NCBI GenBank assembly: GCA_018394315.1
Contig: CP074575.1
Span: 1,052,615-1,116,614, forward strand
Length of the DNA: 64,000 nt
Direction: 5' to 3'
Origin: Mycoplasmatota bacterium
GTDB taxonomy: Bacteria > Bacillota_I > Bacilli_A > MAG-NZ
Part shown: positions 34,736 to 45,900 of the stretch, piece after piece
Position numbering within the stretch: the first letter of the stretch is position 1
Layout of the letters: the number at the start of each line of letters is the position of its first letter
Translations under genes and position numbers: made by a program
The notes under the pieces: generated by a model
Told to the model about the DNA's origin: nothing
The model's input: only the letters and a program-made list of their open reading frames with translations
Database searches by the model: none

Positions 34736-35269
34736 TTATTTTAATTTTGCAAATCTTTCAAATAAGTCTACTAGCTGTTCTGGGGATTCTCTTTTTCCAT
34801 TCTTTACCCACTCAACTAAAATACTGAATAACATTGCATTTCTTGTTGCTGATAAGTATTTTAACTCAGATTGCTTAAAACTAGATGTATCAACAAAGAA
34901 ATTAGTTAGGTAATCATTGAAATATTCATAGAGTAGATATCCTTTTCTGATATCGATTAGTTGTTCAACAATTAAAGAATTACAGTTCCAGTATCTTAAA
35001 AATACTTTTAATAATACCATTCTATCAGTTTTATTTTCTAACTCTAAAAGAGAGAAAATTTCTTTGAATTGATTATCAAGTTCATATGTTAAAATATCTC
35101 TCTTTGAATCAAAAATTCTATAAAATGTCGTTCTACCAACATTAGCTTCTTCAACGATCTCTTTGATTTTAATTTTGCTGAATTCATTAGTTTTAAGAAG
35201 TTTGCTGAAAGCTTCATAAATCCATCTAGCAGATTGCAATGTGCGTTTATCATTTTTTAGTCTATACAT
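34736..35269 (-). CDS. TetR-family transcriptional regulator
   Basis: 177 residues. The N-terminal TetR helix-turn-helix is KIKIKEIVEEANVGRTTFYR with the FYR(I)FDSK continuation; the C-terminal all-helical domain is the ligand/dimer part. Divergent from the MATE gene, with a 15-bp palindrome in the shared spacer, so it most likely represses itself and the exporter until a toxic ligand binds. Length is normal. Confidence 0.88.
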   Translation of the reverse strand: MYRLKNDKRTLQSARWIYEAFSKLLKTNEFSKIKIKEIVEEANVGRTTFYRIFDSKRDILTYELDNQFKEIFSLLELENKTDRMVLLKVFLRYWNCNSLIVEQLIDIRKGYLLYEYFNDYLTNFFVDTSSFKQSELKYLSATRNAMLFSILVEWVKNGKRESPEQLVDLFERFAKLK

Positions 35270-35296
35270 AAATCCTCCTGTGGAACAAAATGAAGT

Positions 35297-35311
35297 AAAT
35301 GTACTACATTT
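35297..35311. promoter_or_regulatory. Probable TetR operator
   Basis: AAATGTA-C-TACATTT, a perfect 7-1-7 palindrome between the divergent TetR and MATE genes, just upstream of a TTGAAA (35321) / TATAAC (35342) promoter for the exporter. An additional, widely spaced pair TGGAACAA (35281) and TTGTTCCA (35363) frames the spacer. Confidence 0.55.
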
Positions 35312-35391
35312 TTGATTTCATTGAAAAGTGATATGAAATAGTATAACATATATAAGAAACGATTGTTCCATATTTGAAGAAGGTGTTTACT

Positions 35392-36747
35392 TTGGCAGAC
35401 GAAAGAATAAAAATACTAAAAGATTTACCAGTATCTAAATCAGTTATCAAATTATCGCTACCTGCAACTATTGGTTTGTTGGTAATGGCGATTTATAATA
35501 TGGTCGATGCTATGTTCGTATCATGGTTGGGTACAGAAGCTGCAGGAGCTACTCAAGTAATATTCCCTATTGTATTAGTATTAACTGCAGTAGGTGTTTC
35601 AATAGGGATAGGTGGTGGATCCTTTGCATCAAGGTTGATGGGTCAAGAAAACTTTGATAAGGCTAATAAAGTTGCTTCAACAATGATGTTTGTTTCTGTT
35701 TTAGCTGGTTTAACAATTTCCATTTTAGGTGTTATCTACATTGAACCATTAGTTAAGACTTTTGGTGCTATTGATGATGTATTACAATATTCTATAGATT
35801 ACGGTAAATTTATTATCCTTGGTAGTATATTTCAAATTTGTAACATGACTTTTAATAATTTACTTAGAGCTGAGGGTAGTGCGAAGTTGTCAATGATAGG
35901 TATGATAAGTGGTGCTATTTTAAATATTATTCTAGATCCGATTTTAATATTTGGATTAGGTATGGGTATTAAAGGCGCAGCTATAGCTACTAGTTTCTCG
36001 CAATTCGTAACTTTTATAATATTAGCAAGTCAATATATAAGGGGAAAATCACTTTTAAAAATAAGAGTAAAGGATATTAAATTAAGTAAAGAGATATTTG
36101 TTGAATCATTCAAAATGGGTTCTCCTACATTTGCAAGACAAATGTTGATGACGGTAGCAATGGTGTTACTAAATAATCAAGCGGTTATTTATGGAGGTAA
36201 TGATGCACTCGCTGCATTTGGTATATCTTTAAAAGCAACAGCTATGATTGGTTATGGTATATTTGGACTAGGGCAGGGATATCAGCCGGTTGCAGGTTAT
36301 AATTATGGTGCAAAGAGTTATAAAAGGGTGTATGATTCATCTATGTATACCATTAAAATAGGTACTATATACTCATTAATTATGTCACTGCTTGTGTTGT
36401 TCTTCGGAAAGTATTTGTTGTTAATGTATAAACCTTCTGAATCAGTATTAGAGGTTGGGATAATATTTTTAAAATATTATGCTCCTGTATTTATCTTAAT
36501 GAACTTAAACTTAATTGTTTCCGTATATTATCAAGCTATAGGAGAAGGTACTAAGGCTTTTGTATTATCAATAGCTAGACAAGGAATATTTCTTATTCCT
36601 CTAATCATTTATTTACCTAATATAATAGGATTGACTGGTCTTTTCTTATCCCAACCACTTGCAGATTTATTAACACTAGTTTTAACATTTACTTTGTTTA
36701 TTCCTGAGATGAAAAAATTAAAATCGATGCATAATATTACAACATAG
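35392..36747 (+). CDS. MATE-family multidrug efflux transporter
   Basis: 451 residues from TTG 35392, which has a GAAGAAGGTG site 6 bases upstream; the in-frame TTG at 35374 has none. Twelve hydrophobic segments in the MATE arrangement. Typical sequences include LPATIGLLVMAIYNMVDAMF near the N-terminus and the symmetric half starting MGSPTFARQMLMT. Exports cationic or aromatic compounds against Na+ or H+. Control is presumably by the divergent TetR. Confidence 0.92.
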   Translation: MADERIKILKDLPVSKSVIKLSLPATIGLLVMAIYNMVDAMFVSWLGTEAAGATQVIFPIVLVLTAVGVSIGIGGGSFASRLMGQENFDKANKVASTMMFVSVLAGLTISILGVIYIEPLVKTFGAIDDVLQYSIDYGKFIILGSIFQICNMTFNNLLRAEGSAKLSMIGMISGAILNIILDPILIFGLGMGIKGAAIATSFSQFVTFIILASQYIRGKSLLKIRVKDIKLSKEIFVESFKMGSPTFARQMLMTVAMVLLNNQAVIYGGNDALAAFGISLKATAMIGYGIFGLGQGYQPVAGYNYGAKSYKRVYDSSMYTIKIGTIYSLIMSLLVLFFGKYLLLMYKPSESVLEVGIIFLKYYAPVFILMNLNLIVSVYYQAIGEGTKAFVLSIARQGIFLIPLIIYLPNIIGLTGLFLSQPLADLLTLVLTFTLFIPEMKKLKSMHNITT

Positions 36748-36779
36748 TTGAAGTTCTTATTCTAAAAATAGATTGATTA

Positions 36780-36819
36780 GAAAAACCCTTAAGGATTGCG
36801 TATCTAAAGGGTTTTCTTA
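36780..36819 (+). terminator. Rho-independent terminator (bidirectional)
   Basis: AAAACCCTT ... AAGGGTTTTCTT stem-loop between the MATE gene and the convergent broken gene. The A tract on the left would serve the minus strand. Confidence 0.75.
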
Positions 36820-36832
36820 TATTATAGGGTCA

Positions 36833-37845
36833 TTAGTTCTTAACATCCCAGTTCAAGTTAGAAAGTATTTTAAGTATCCAGTAAGTAGATTCAATTTTCT
36901 TCCAGTTTTTATTTTTCCTATTCTCATTCAAACCCATATGTCCACCCGAATACAAATGGTAGCAATTTTTCTTTTCCTTAAGCAATTCACTGTCAAACTC
37001 AAAAAAACCATCTTCTTGTCTTTGTGATAGTAAATCTCTTACTTGATCTATAAACCACTTATTATCTTTTGATACCTTGAAGTGAGAAAGTAAGAATATA
37101 TTTAGAAGTTTTCTCTTCTTTATCATACATGCATGATAAACATTTCCAACTGCATAATATCTCTTTACATCTTTTACGTAAATATAAGCTTTTTCAGGTA
37201 TTCTTTGAAAATTTTCACCCAGCAAATATTTAATGATCTTTTCTATTCGCTCATTTACTTTCATATTACATTTAGGGTAGAATGCGAACGCATATAGATC
37301 AAAAATTGTTGGTAAGGCTTCAGTTTTATAGTCATATTTAAATACAACGTCATTTATATATTTTTGTGGTTTACTGTCTAACTCAACTTCAAAGTCATAT
37401 CCATATTTCCTTATTGTTGTTTCGATTTTATTAAGTCTTTCTAGAAAGTAGTCTTTTACAAATTGGTTATCATGATACCCCGCTCTTATTAAAATGGATA
37501 AAGAACAGTTCTATTTATAACGCTTCCAAAACTCTTTTTGCTTCCCCAAATATTAATATCAAGTTTTGGAGTAAAAAGTCTTTCTGCAAAATTGCTTTCT
37601 TTTGTAATACCATATTCAAGAAGTTTAGCTATAGCATTTTCATAGTGAAAATCATTCCTTCCATGGATTTTGTTAATATTACAAGCATTAATCCAATACT
37701 GGAATGCATCATCTTCTAAATCAATATATTGATCTATAAAAACATCTTTCCTATGAATTTCTTTATCGATCTTGTACTTGATAATTGGATTAGATATTTT
37801 ATAAAGCATATCTAAGGTATTATTATAATTTGCCTTTAATTCCAT
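36833..37845 (-). pseudogene. Frameshifted gene of unknown function
   Basis: On the minus strand a start with AGGGGCG encodes about 118 residues ending VLYPF-stop. The neighbouring frame continues without a gap as SILIRAGYHDNQFVKDYFLE through NMKVNERIEKIIKYLL to a stop at 36833. The total of 1013 bases is one short of a multiple of three, so a single-base indel near 37490-37500 explains the break. The intact product would be about 337 residues, soluble, rich in aromatic and charged residues (FFEFDSELL, YSGGHMGL). I do not recognise the family. A sequencing error cannot be excluded. Confidence 0.65.
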
Positions 37846-37980
37846 AAGTCGCCCCTTATCATATAAATATTACTCAATCATTGACTGCTAATAATTTCAT
37901 AAAATTTATATTTATAGTCTATCACATTCTAAATTATTCCAAGTAGAATATTTACAAAAAACATTACTTTTGTCATATAT

Positions 37981-37998
37981 AAATGATAATTGTCATTT
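37981..37998. promoter_or_regulatory. Palindromic site at the surface-lipoprotein promoter
   Basis: AAATGA-TAATTG-TCATTT, an inverted repeat directly before a TATAAT (38001-38006). TTGTCATATAT (37970) and TTGTCATTTTATAT (37990) also form a direct repeat. A repressor or the downstream LuxR-type regulator could bind here. Confidence 0.4.
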
Positions 37999-38035
37999 TA
38001 TATAATTAAAGTAGAAATTTATAGGGGGATTAGAT

Positions 38036-41000
38036 ATGAAGATTAGAAAGTATTTAACTACTTTTTTATTATTTCTGTTTGTGTTTATTATAAGTGGATG
38101 CGGAAATGACGATTTAGTCATAAAAGAAGCGTCAACGATAAAAGATATCGAAGTTAAAGGAGACTTAATTATTTCTAAAAAAGTTGGAGATGGAGATATC
38201 TTTATTGAGAATGTTACAGTACTGGGAGAGACAATTGTAGAAGGCGGAGGAGAAAACTCTGTCCATTTTACTAATTGTTCTTTAATAAGATTGAGAATTA
38301 ATAGGGAAGACGGACCCGTTAGAGTTACTCTAGAAGGAGAGACAACAGTCGAAGAAGTACAGGGTGAATCAAAGAATATAATTGTAGAGAATAAATCCTT
38401 TCATTCTATTAAGAAATTAATAATCTTAAATAAGAAAAATGATGACCAAAATGTAGCTGTTCAAGGGGTTTTTGATAATGTAGATGTATCCTCTAATGTT
38501 AATCTAACATTGAGAGCAGGTACTGAGATTGAAATGTTAGAAACAGATAGTGAAGTTGAGAATGAAGTAGTTCTTATTCTCGAAGAAGATTCATCTATTA
38601 ATAATTCTCTTTTTAATAGCGAAGTATCTGTAAGGGGATCTGGTAGTTTAAGAAGAGTAAGAGTTAATAATGAAGAAATAGAACTTAATATTATTGTTGA
38701 GGAAATAGTAATTGAAGAGGGAGTAAGTAAAATTACTGTAAATGATGTGAGTTATGATGAAGAAGAAATTAAAACTAATACTAGAGATAATGGATTTCAT
38801 GCACCAAAACCTCCTGTTATAGAAGTATCAAAGATGTTAGTAGAGGTTGAAGTTGGTTCTGAAGTTATTTATCCAGATATCTATTGTGATAATAATGGTG
38901 TTAGTTGTGATGCAATTATCAGCGGTTCTGTAGATAGTGAGAAGATAGGCGAATATAATTTTACAGCTAGTTACAAAAATGATTTAGGAGTTACTGTGGT
39001 ACCTTTTGTAATTAAAGTAATTGACACAAAAGAACCTAAAATCAATATAGAAGGGGAAGATAATATTACTCTTGAAGTAGGAAGCGAATATACTGAAAGC
39101 AATGTAACTTGTGTAGATAATTACGATGAAGAGTGTAGTATTACTACTGAAGGAAGTGTTAATCCTAATATTATCGGAGAGTATAAGATTATTTATACTG
39201 CAACTGACTCATCAGGTAATATTGCCCAGAAAATTAAGTATATCGAGGTAGTGGATTCAGAGGCACCTGAAATTGTATTGAACGGAGATGCTTCATTAAG
39301 TGTTTATATAGGAAGTGATTTCTCTGATCCGGGAGCTACTTGTACTGATAATTATGATGAAAGTTGTGAAGTGAGTATATCTGGAGAGGTTGATACAGCT
39401 ACAACTGGAACATACACACTAACTTATTCAGCAACTGATTCATCAGGAAATTCTACTGTTGTAGAAAGAATAGTTATAGTCAAAGTTAAGAAATCATCTT
39501 CTGGAGGAGGAGGGAGTTCTACACCACCGCCACAACCAGCATTAACAATTTTAAATACAGCAAGTGCGATATCAAGTAGTAGTTTGGAAGTTACAACAAA
39601 TATTGATTTTGTTGGGGTTATAATTAGTGATTCTAGTATTGATATCAATAATATTGCTGAAGATGATTGGACAAGTGTAGATGTAACCAACTCTTATACA
39701 TTTAATAATTTGGCTGATGACTATTATGAAGTAGTGGTTAGAGATTCCTCTAAAAAAATTTCAAATAAGTATACATTAACAGTTGATACTACTGATCCAA
39801 TTATTAATGTAACTAGAATCGATAATTATACAAGAACATTTAACGAGCCATTAGCTAAGAACTATGGTTTAGATGTTGATATGGATTCGGACTATATTGT
39901 TGTTGGTGCCCCATCTCTTGCTAGTTCAGGTGGTGTACATGTATATAAAGTGAGTGATGAGAATTATCATAGAGAAATTGTTACAAGTAGTGGACTAGTG
40001 GACATTAATTTTGGGTTTAGTGTTTCGATTGAAGATCAGTATATCGTTGTAGGTGCTAACAATGATAGTATTAATGGTCCAAATGCAGGATTAGTATTTG
40101 TCTATAATGTAAATGACTTAAGTGAAAGAATTGTTTCGTCAAGTACACCGAATGATTATGACATGTTTGGTAATTCTGTGTCTGCTAGTGGAGATTACTT
40201 TATTATAGGTGCACCATCAAATAGTTCGAGTTCAGGGTACGCGATGTTATATAAATTCAGTGATCCATCATATGAAAGAAAGATCGTACCATCTAATAGT
40301 ATGAATGGAGATGACTTTGGATGTTCTGTTGCGATTGATGGTGATAATATTGTTGTGACTGCGAAAAATATAGATGACGAAGTAACTGCATTTATTTACA
40401 AAGTTTCAGATGAACTATATGAAAGAGAAATTGAATCAGCATATGCCGGATACGCTATTTACGCCACTCCGAGTGTGACGATTGATGGAGACTACTTTGC
40501 TATTGGAGCTTTAAATGATAATGACAAAGCATCAGGTGCTGGTGCTGTATATGTATATAAATTTAGTGATTCTAGTTATGAAGATAAAATTATGGGTTCT
40601 GATTCGATAGAGAATGACTATTTTGGTTCTAATGTGTCACTAGACGGAAACAATTTATTAGTTAGTGCTATTGGTCAGAATTCTAATAGTGGTAAAGTAT
40701 ACTTATATCATTTAGACGATAGTAGTTTTGAACAACAATTTACTGCTGAAACGGTTAGTAATAATGATTACTATGGTAGAGGCTTAAAGATAAATGGTAA
40801 TAATATCCTTGTTGGAGTTAACAAGGCTGAAGAAGGTTTTGTAGAATTGAAACCAATCAATACTGGTTATTATGTTGAAGTATTAGAAACGAATATTAGT
40901 TCAACAAGTATTACTAAAGATGGCTTGGATTATAGTCTTGAAGGTGACTATATAAAAGAGACAGGAGAATATGTAATTACTATTACTGATATTGCATCGA

Positions 41001-42835
41001 ATGAAGTGATGGTAGAGGTAAACGCTGACTTACAAGCTCCAAGTCCGACTGAATCATTATTCTTTAATATTACTGATGTAACAATCACATTTGATGAAGA
41101 ATCAAAATTATCTACTGATGATGGAGAAACTTGGACTGAGCTTTCAAGTGGTTTAACACATAATCTTTCTGGATTAATTGAAGGAACTCATGATATTCTA
41201 GTTTCGGATGTTTTAGGTAATGTATCAGATACTTTAGTAGTTACAATTGATTTAACTGACCCTCTAATAAGTGTAAATAGAATTGATGATATTTATCATA
41301 TAAATGTTGTAGAAACTAATCTTGCAACTATAACGATAACTAAAGATGGACAACCTTACACACCTGTAACTCAATCGCAAATTAGCGAAGAAGGTACTTA
41401 TGTTATTATTGCAGAAGATTCAGCCGGAAATTCCGCTACATATAATTTAGTTACAGATTATCAAGGGCCTGTTATTTCTAATACTGATCTTCTAATATCA
41501 ACTGATACATTTACTTTGAATACAGATGAAGCGTTTGTAGCCTATTCATTAAATAATGGAAGTAATTGGGTAGATATAACACCTAGTGCAAGTGTTGTAA
41601 TATCAGGACTTAGTGATACAACTTATACAATTGTTGCGAAAGACACTGTAGGAAATGTATCATCTACATCTTATACTGTAAGAGTTTCAGCTAAAAATCC
41701 GACAATTACTAATATAGGGAATGAGATAATCAATGTATTAACTCAAACAATAACAGCAAGTGAAGTATTTAATGAAATCTCAATAGATGATGGAATTACT
41801 TGGTTGGGTGTTAGTGAAACTACTAGTTACACTGTTGATTTAGTAGTTGGGATTAATAAGGTAAAAGTTAAAGATTTAGATGGAAACATTTCAGCACCGT
41901 TTATAATAACTGTAGATCAAACTCTACCAGTTATCACCAATACTAATAATGTTTTCAGTACAACAACAATAACTGTAACTGCTGATGAAGAGTTTAATAG
42001 CATCTCGCTAAGTAATGGTCTTGCTTGGGAGGATATTTCGCCAACTACCAGTTACATTGTAAGTGGGTTACCTGAAAATACGTATATATATGTTAAAGTA
42101 AAAGATATTGCTACTAATGAATCACTATCAAAACGTTTCTATATAGATACGGTAGATCCACAAATTCAAGTTTATCCTAATGCTGAATACTATTTCTTTG
42201 AATGTAGTGGAGAGTCATATTCCGATGGAATATGTACAGTTACCGCAACAAAAGCTGGTTCGCCTTATGTGATGGATACAGGTAATAAGATTAGTGAAGA
42301 TGGAACTTACATTGTTACAGCAACTGACGCAGCTGGTAATGCAAGTTCTGTTGAAGTGACAATTAACATTAATCCACCAGTTATTAATCCGTTCCCTGAG
42401 TGGACAAATAGTGGCGTGATTACATTATCAGCAAATGAAGAGTTTGTTGCTTATTCGATTAATAGTACAACAAACTGGACAAGCGTTGCTTCAACAACAT
42501 CTTATGCGCTAGACAGTCTTGGAGAAGGTATATTCTATATTAGAGTTAAAGATAGTGAAGGTAATATGTCAGATTCGGTTGCTCTAAGAATTGATAGATC
42601 GGACCCAATGATATTTAACTCAAAGAATGGAAATCAGTATGAAGTAACAGTTAATGAGTACTTAAGTACATTTACAGTTACAAAAGGTGGAGAAGAAATT
42701 GAATCTCGAAGCAATACTGAAGTTGATCTCAGCCAGCCATTTATAATTACTGTAAATGATACGTATGAAATCACAGCTACCGATGTAGCAGGTAATAGTA
42801 CAACTCAAACGTTGACTATTAATGATTTAACTTAG
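38036..42835 (+). CDS. Giant surface lipoprotein with Ig-like and propeller repeats
   Basis: 1599 residues; AGGGGG site; signal with lipobox IISGC (Cys22). Residues 25-240 are beta-strand rich with regular V/I spacing, perhaps a beta-helix. About 260-490 are three HYR/DUF5011-type Ig units, each with a Cys pair (ATCTDNYDESC, ATDSSGN). A Ser-Gly-Pro linker (SSSGGGGSSTPPPQ) follows. About 600-950 are FG-GAP/integrin-like repeats (YIVVGA, VHVYKVSD). About 970-1599 are further Ig-like units (WTSVASTTSY, DVAGN). Anchored by lipid at the outer leaflet; probably an adhesin or carbohydrate-binding protein. No sortase motif. Confidence 0.85.
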   Translation: MKIRKYLTTFLLFLFVFIISGCGNDDLVIKEASTIKDIEVKGDLIISKKVGDGDIFIENVTVLGETIVEGGGENSVHFTNCSLIRLRINREDGPVRVTLEGETTVEEVQGESKNIIVENKSFHSIKKLIILNKKNDDQNVAVQGVFDNVDVSSNVNLTLRAGTEIEMLETDSEVENEVVLILEEDSSINNSLFNSEVSVRGSGSLRRVRVNNEEIELNIIVEEIVIEEGVSKITVNDVSYDEEEIKTNTRDNGFHAPKPPVIEVSKMLVEVEVGSEVIYPDIYCDNNGVSCDAIISGSVDSEKIGEYNFTASYKNDLGVTVVPFVIKVIDTKEPKINIEGEDNITLEVGSEYTESNVTCVDNYDEECSITTEGSVNPNIIGEYKIIYTATDSSGNIAQKIKYIEVVDSEAPEIVLNGDASLSVYIGSDFSDPGATCTDNYDESCEVSISGEVDTATTGTYTLTYSATDSSGNSTVVERIVIVKVKKSSSGGGGSSTPPPQPALTILNTASAISSSSLEVTTNIDFVGVIISDSSIDINNIAEDDWTSVDVTNSYTFNNLADDYYEVVVRDSSKKISNKYTLTVDTTDPIINVTRIDNYTRTFNEPLAKNYGLDVDMDSDYIVVGAPSLASSGGVHVYKVSDENYHREIVTSSGLVDINFGFSVSIEDQYIVVGANNDSINGPNAGLVFVYNVNDLSERIVSSSTPNDYDMFGNSVSASGDYFIIGAPSNSSSSGYAMLYKFSDPSYERKIVPSNSMNGDDFGCSVAIDGDNIVVTAKNIDDEVTAFIYKVSDELYEREIESAYAGYAIYATPSVTIDGDYFAIGALNDNDKASGAGAVYVYKFSDSSYEDKIMGSDSIENDYFGSNVSLDGNNLLVSAIGQNSNSGKVYLYHLDDSSFEQQFTAETVSNNDYYGRGLKINGNNILVGVNKAEEGFVELKPINTGYYVEVLETNISSTSITKDGLDYSLEGDYIKETGEYVITITDIASNEVMVEVNADLQAPSPTESLFFNITDVTITFDEESKLSTDDGETWTELSSGLTHNLSGLIEGTHDILVSDVLGNVSDTLVVTIDLTDPLISVNRIDDIYHINVVETNLATITITKDGQPYTPVTQSQISEEGTYVIIAEDSAGNSATYNLVTDYQGPVISNTDLLISTDTFTLNTDEAFVAYSLNNGSNWVDITPSASVVISGLSDTTYTIVAKDTVGNVSSTSYTVRVSAKNPTITNIGNEIINVLTQTITASEVFNEISIDDGITWLGVSETTSYTVDLVVGINKVKVKDLDGNISAPFIITVDQTLPVITNTNNVFSTTTITVTADEEFNSISLSNGLAWEDISPTTSYIVSGLPENTYIYVKVKDIATNESLSKRFYIDTVDPQIQVYPNAEYYFFECSGESYSDGICTVTATKAGSPYVMDTGNKISEDGTYIVTATDAAGNASSVEVTININPPVINPFPEWTNSGVITLSANEEFVAYSINSTTNWTSVASTTSYALDSLGEGIFYIRVKDSEGNMSDSVALRIDRSDPMIFNSKNGNQYEVTVNEYLSTFTVTKGGEEIESRSNTEVDLSQPFIITVNDTYEITATDVAGNSTTQTLTINDLT

Positions 42836-42839
42836 TAAG

Positions 42840-42876
42840 TATAAATGGGTCTCACAATGTGGGGCCCAATTTATAA
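42840..42876 (+). terminator. Hairpin after the surface-lipoprotein gene
   Basis: TGGGTCTCAC-AAT-GTGGGGCCCA, a 10-bp stem with two G-T pairs, without a convincing T tract. It may terminate weakly or protect the upstream message while allowing some read-through into the regulator gene. Confidence 0.5.
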
Positions 42877-42926
42877 GAAATTGAAATAGTTTATAGCATT
42901 GTGTAGAATAAGGTAAGGGGGAGATT

Positions 42927-45900
42927 ATGCGAAAAACAGATGATATTTTGATAGCTAATGGTAATGTTGATATATTACTGAATAATTTTGATATAACTTT
43001 ATCTGGTAACCCTAGTTATACAACTATTATTGGCCGTGCTGGGTACGGGAAGAGTTATTTAATGTCTTTTCACGAGGATTTCTTTTCTAACAATGCTGTC
43101 TTCATAAGTAGTAAATGTAGTAAGTTTGGGGAAATGTATATTCAGATAGTTGGTCGTTTGTTAGGAGAAGTAGCTAATCATATATACAAGATGCCTAAGC
43201 AAGATTATGATTTGGTAAGAAAAGGTATTGAAGAACGCCATACGAAAGACTTAGAGATTTTAGCTTTAGTTTCTCCTTATTTTACTGAACTAATCACATC
43301 TTTACGGAAGAAAAGAGAAATCATAACAAAACATAAACGTGAAGATGTTTTAGATGTAGTCACTCGGGTATTCAATACTTTATCACAATATTTATTTCCA
43401 CTTGTGATATTTGTTGATGACTTACAATGGGCAGATTCTACTTCAATAACTATTTTTGAAAGTATATTTAAGAATGAAAATAATATATATTTGATTTTCG
43501 CTATTAGAGAAGAAGAAATTGGTGAAGATCATTTATCTAGTCCTTTCTTTGATGAGAAGAACATTATTAGATTAAATTGTTTCAGTCAAGATGATACGAA
43601 GGAATATCTAGAAAAGATCTTTGAGAATAAAGAATTTGTTGATTTTGATAAGATTGTAAATTCATTAACTTCTTTAACTAGTGGAATTCCATTTTATTTA
43701 CAACTAGTTCTTAATGAATATTTAGATAAGAGAGTCATTTCAATAAGTGACAGAGTGAATTTTGATTTAAGTAAGATAGAGAATATTTCTTTTGATGAAT
43801 CATATCAAGGATTAATAATAGAAAAAGTGGAAAGATTATCTCATGATGAACGGTATGCGCTAAATATACTTTCTTGCTGTGAAAGAGATATGAGAATAGA
43901 CTTATTAAAAGAATTTGGTGTTAAGGAGTCGGCAATTACAAGTTTGTTGAATCAAGTTCTATTTTCAAGTAAAAACGAAACAGTTAACGTTAGTCACGAT
44001 ATTATAAGATATGCTGTACATGATTTGATGGGGGTAAAGACTAATCAAAAATTGTGTTTACATATCCTATGTAGTCTACCAGAAGACTATCAGGATGAAT
44101 CTTTTAAGACATTCTTAATTCTAAGAGCTGATAAATTAGATTTGTTAGATGATGATTGTAGTAACATCATTGAAGTAATATATAACCAAGCTCAAATAGC
44201 TAAGGAATTAGCTGATTTAGATTATGCGGCTGAATTATTAGAACTGGGGATATTTCTAATTACAAATAGTCATAAGAATCAGAAATTATTATTTGATATT
44301 AGATTGGATTTAATGGAATGTGAATTTATTAGAATTAATGTCTCAACATCAAAAAAAATGTACAGTGATTTACTTAGAGAATACCCTGATAAAGTAATCG
44401 ATATTAAAAGCAGGTATATTAGTTTTTACGCATTTAATGCTGAATGGGAAAATGTGTTGGAACTAGGTAAGGATATTTTAGATAACTTAAACTTCAAACT
44501 GAGATCTAAGGTTTCATTAATTGATTTATTAAACTATATGAGGTTTTATACATATAGAAAAGTAAAGAATCTTTCAAAACTTCCTCTTTTAAAAGACAAG
44601 AGAATGTTATCGATAATAAATATTTTAACCGTTATGATTCCTGCAAGTAATCGAATCGATATTAGATTATTCAACGCTATCTCAATGAAATTAGCAGTTT
44701 TAGTGGTTAAATATGGAATAAGTCCATTTTCGGCGATTGGATTATCTATGGGAAGTCTAATTCAATACTTTGTGCTTCACAATGAAACTAAGGGAAATAT
44801 GATTCAAAAGTATACAATGAAGATTCTTAACGATAATTTACTGGAACAAAAACGTTCTATTCCATATGCTTTGTTAGGAACATTTACATATCATTGGAGT
44901 AATTCTTTCAGTGATACATTGGATTTACTAGCTAAATCAAATGAGTATAGTCATGTAGATAATGAATTTTTATTTAGTAATTATGCTTTAGTTTTTTCAA
45001 TAATTACTAGCTATGTTAAAGGAGACAAACTTGATAGTATATTAGAATTTATTAATAATTTTAATAGAAAAAAGAGTCGATTGGAAGATTATTTGCTGAA
45101 GCATATGTTTCAGTTATATATTGATCATATTCATTATCTTAAGACTGGTGAAGTAGTCAATAGTTTTAGTCTCGATCAAAGAAAGAGTTCCTTTTACGAT
45201 ACAATAGTACTTAATTACGATATGTTAAGAGTTCATCAGTTGTATATTACAGGTAATTATAAAGAAGCGTATAACCTTTCAAATAGGATTGATAGATTAG
45301 TTTGGGCTCATGATGGATTTATTCTAAATGGATCTTTTGCGTTTTATAGTTGTTTATCTAGAATTGCTTACCATAATCTATCTGCAGATAAGAAAGGTAA
45401 TTTACGCATTATAAAAAAACTAATGAATTACTTAAAACGTTGGCATGATAGAGATAATATAAATCATCAGGTAAGATATAGAATTGCAAGCGTAGAATTT
45501 GAAAGGGTGATTAATAAACGAGCTGGTTATGAAAAGGAGATTAATAGTATTATTGAATTAGTTAATGGTACTAGTAATTATCAACTTATTGCGACTGTTA
45601 ATTTAGTAGCAAGTAGATATTATAAATACAGTCAAAAACTTGCAGAATTATACTTAGGTGATACAAAAAGCGCATTTAAATTATGGGGTGCTGATTATGT
45701 AGCTAGTATTTATGATGACGGAAAAGTAGATGAATATGAAGAGAAAAGAACTAGAGAAGTCATTAACCAAAATGTACTAGAAAGTATTAAACAATACTCT
45801 AGGATGAGTGAACAAGAAATATATAATTATTATGTTGATTATATTTTTCAAAATACTAATGTTACTCGGTGCATAATATGCATAGAAAGAAATGAGTATC

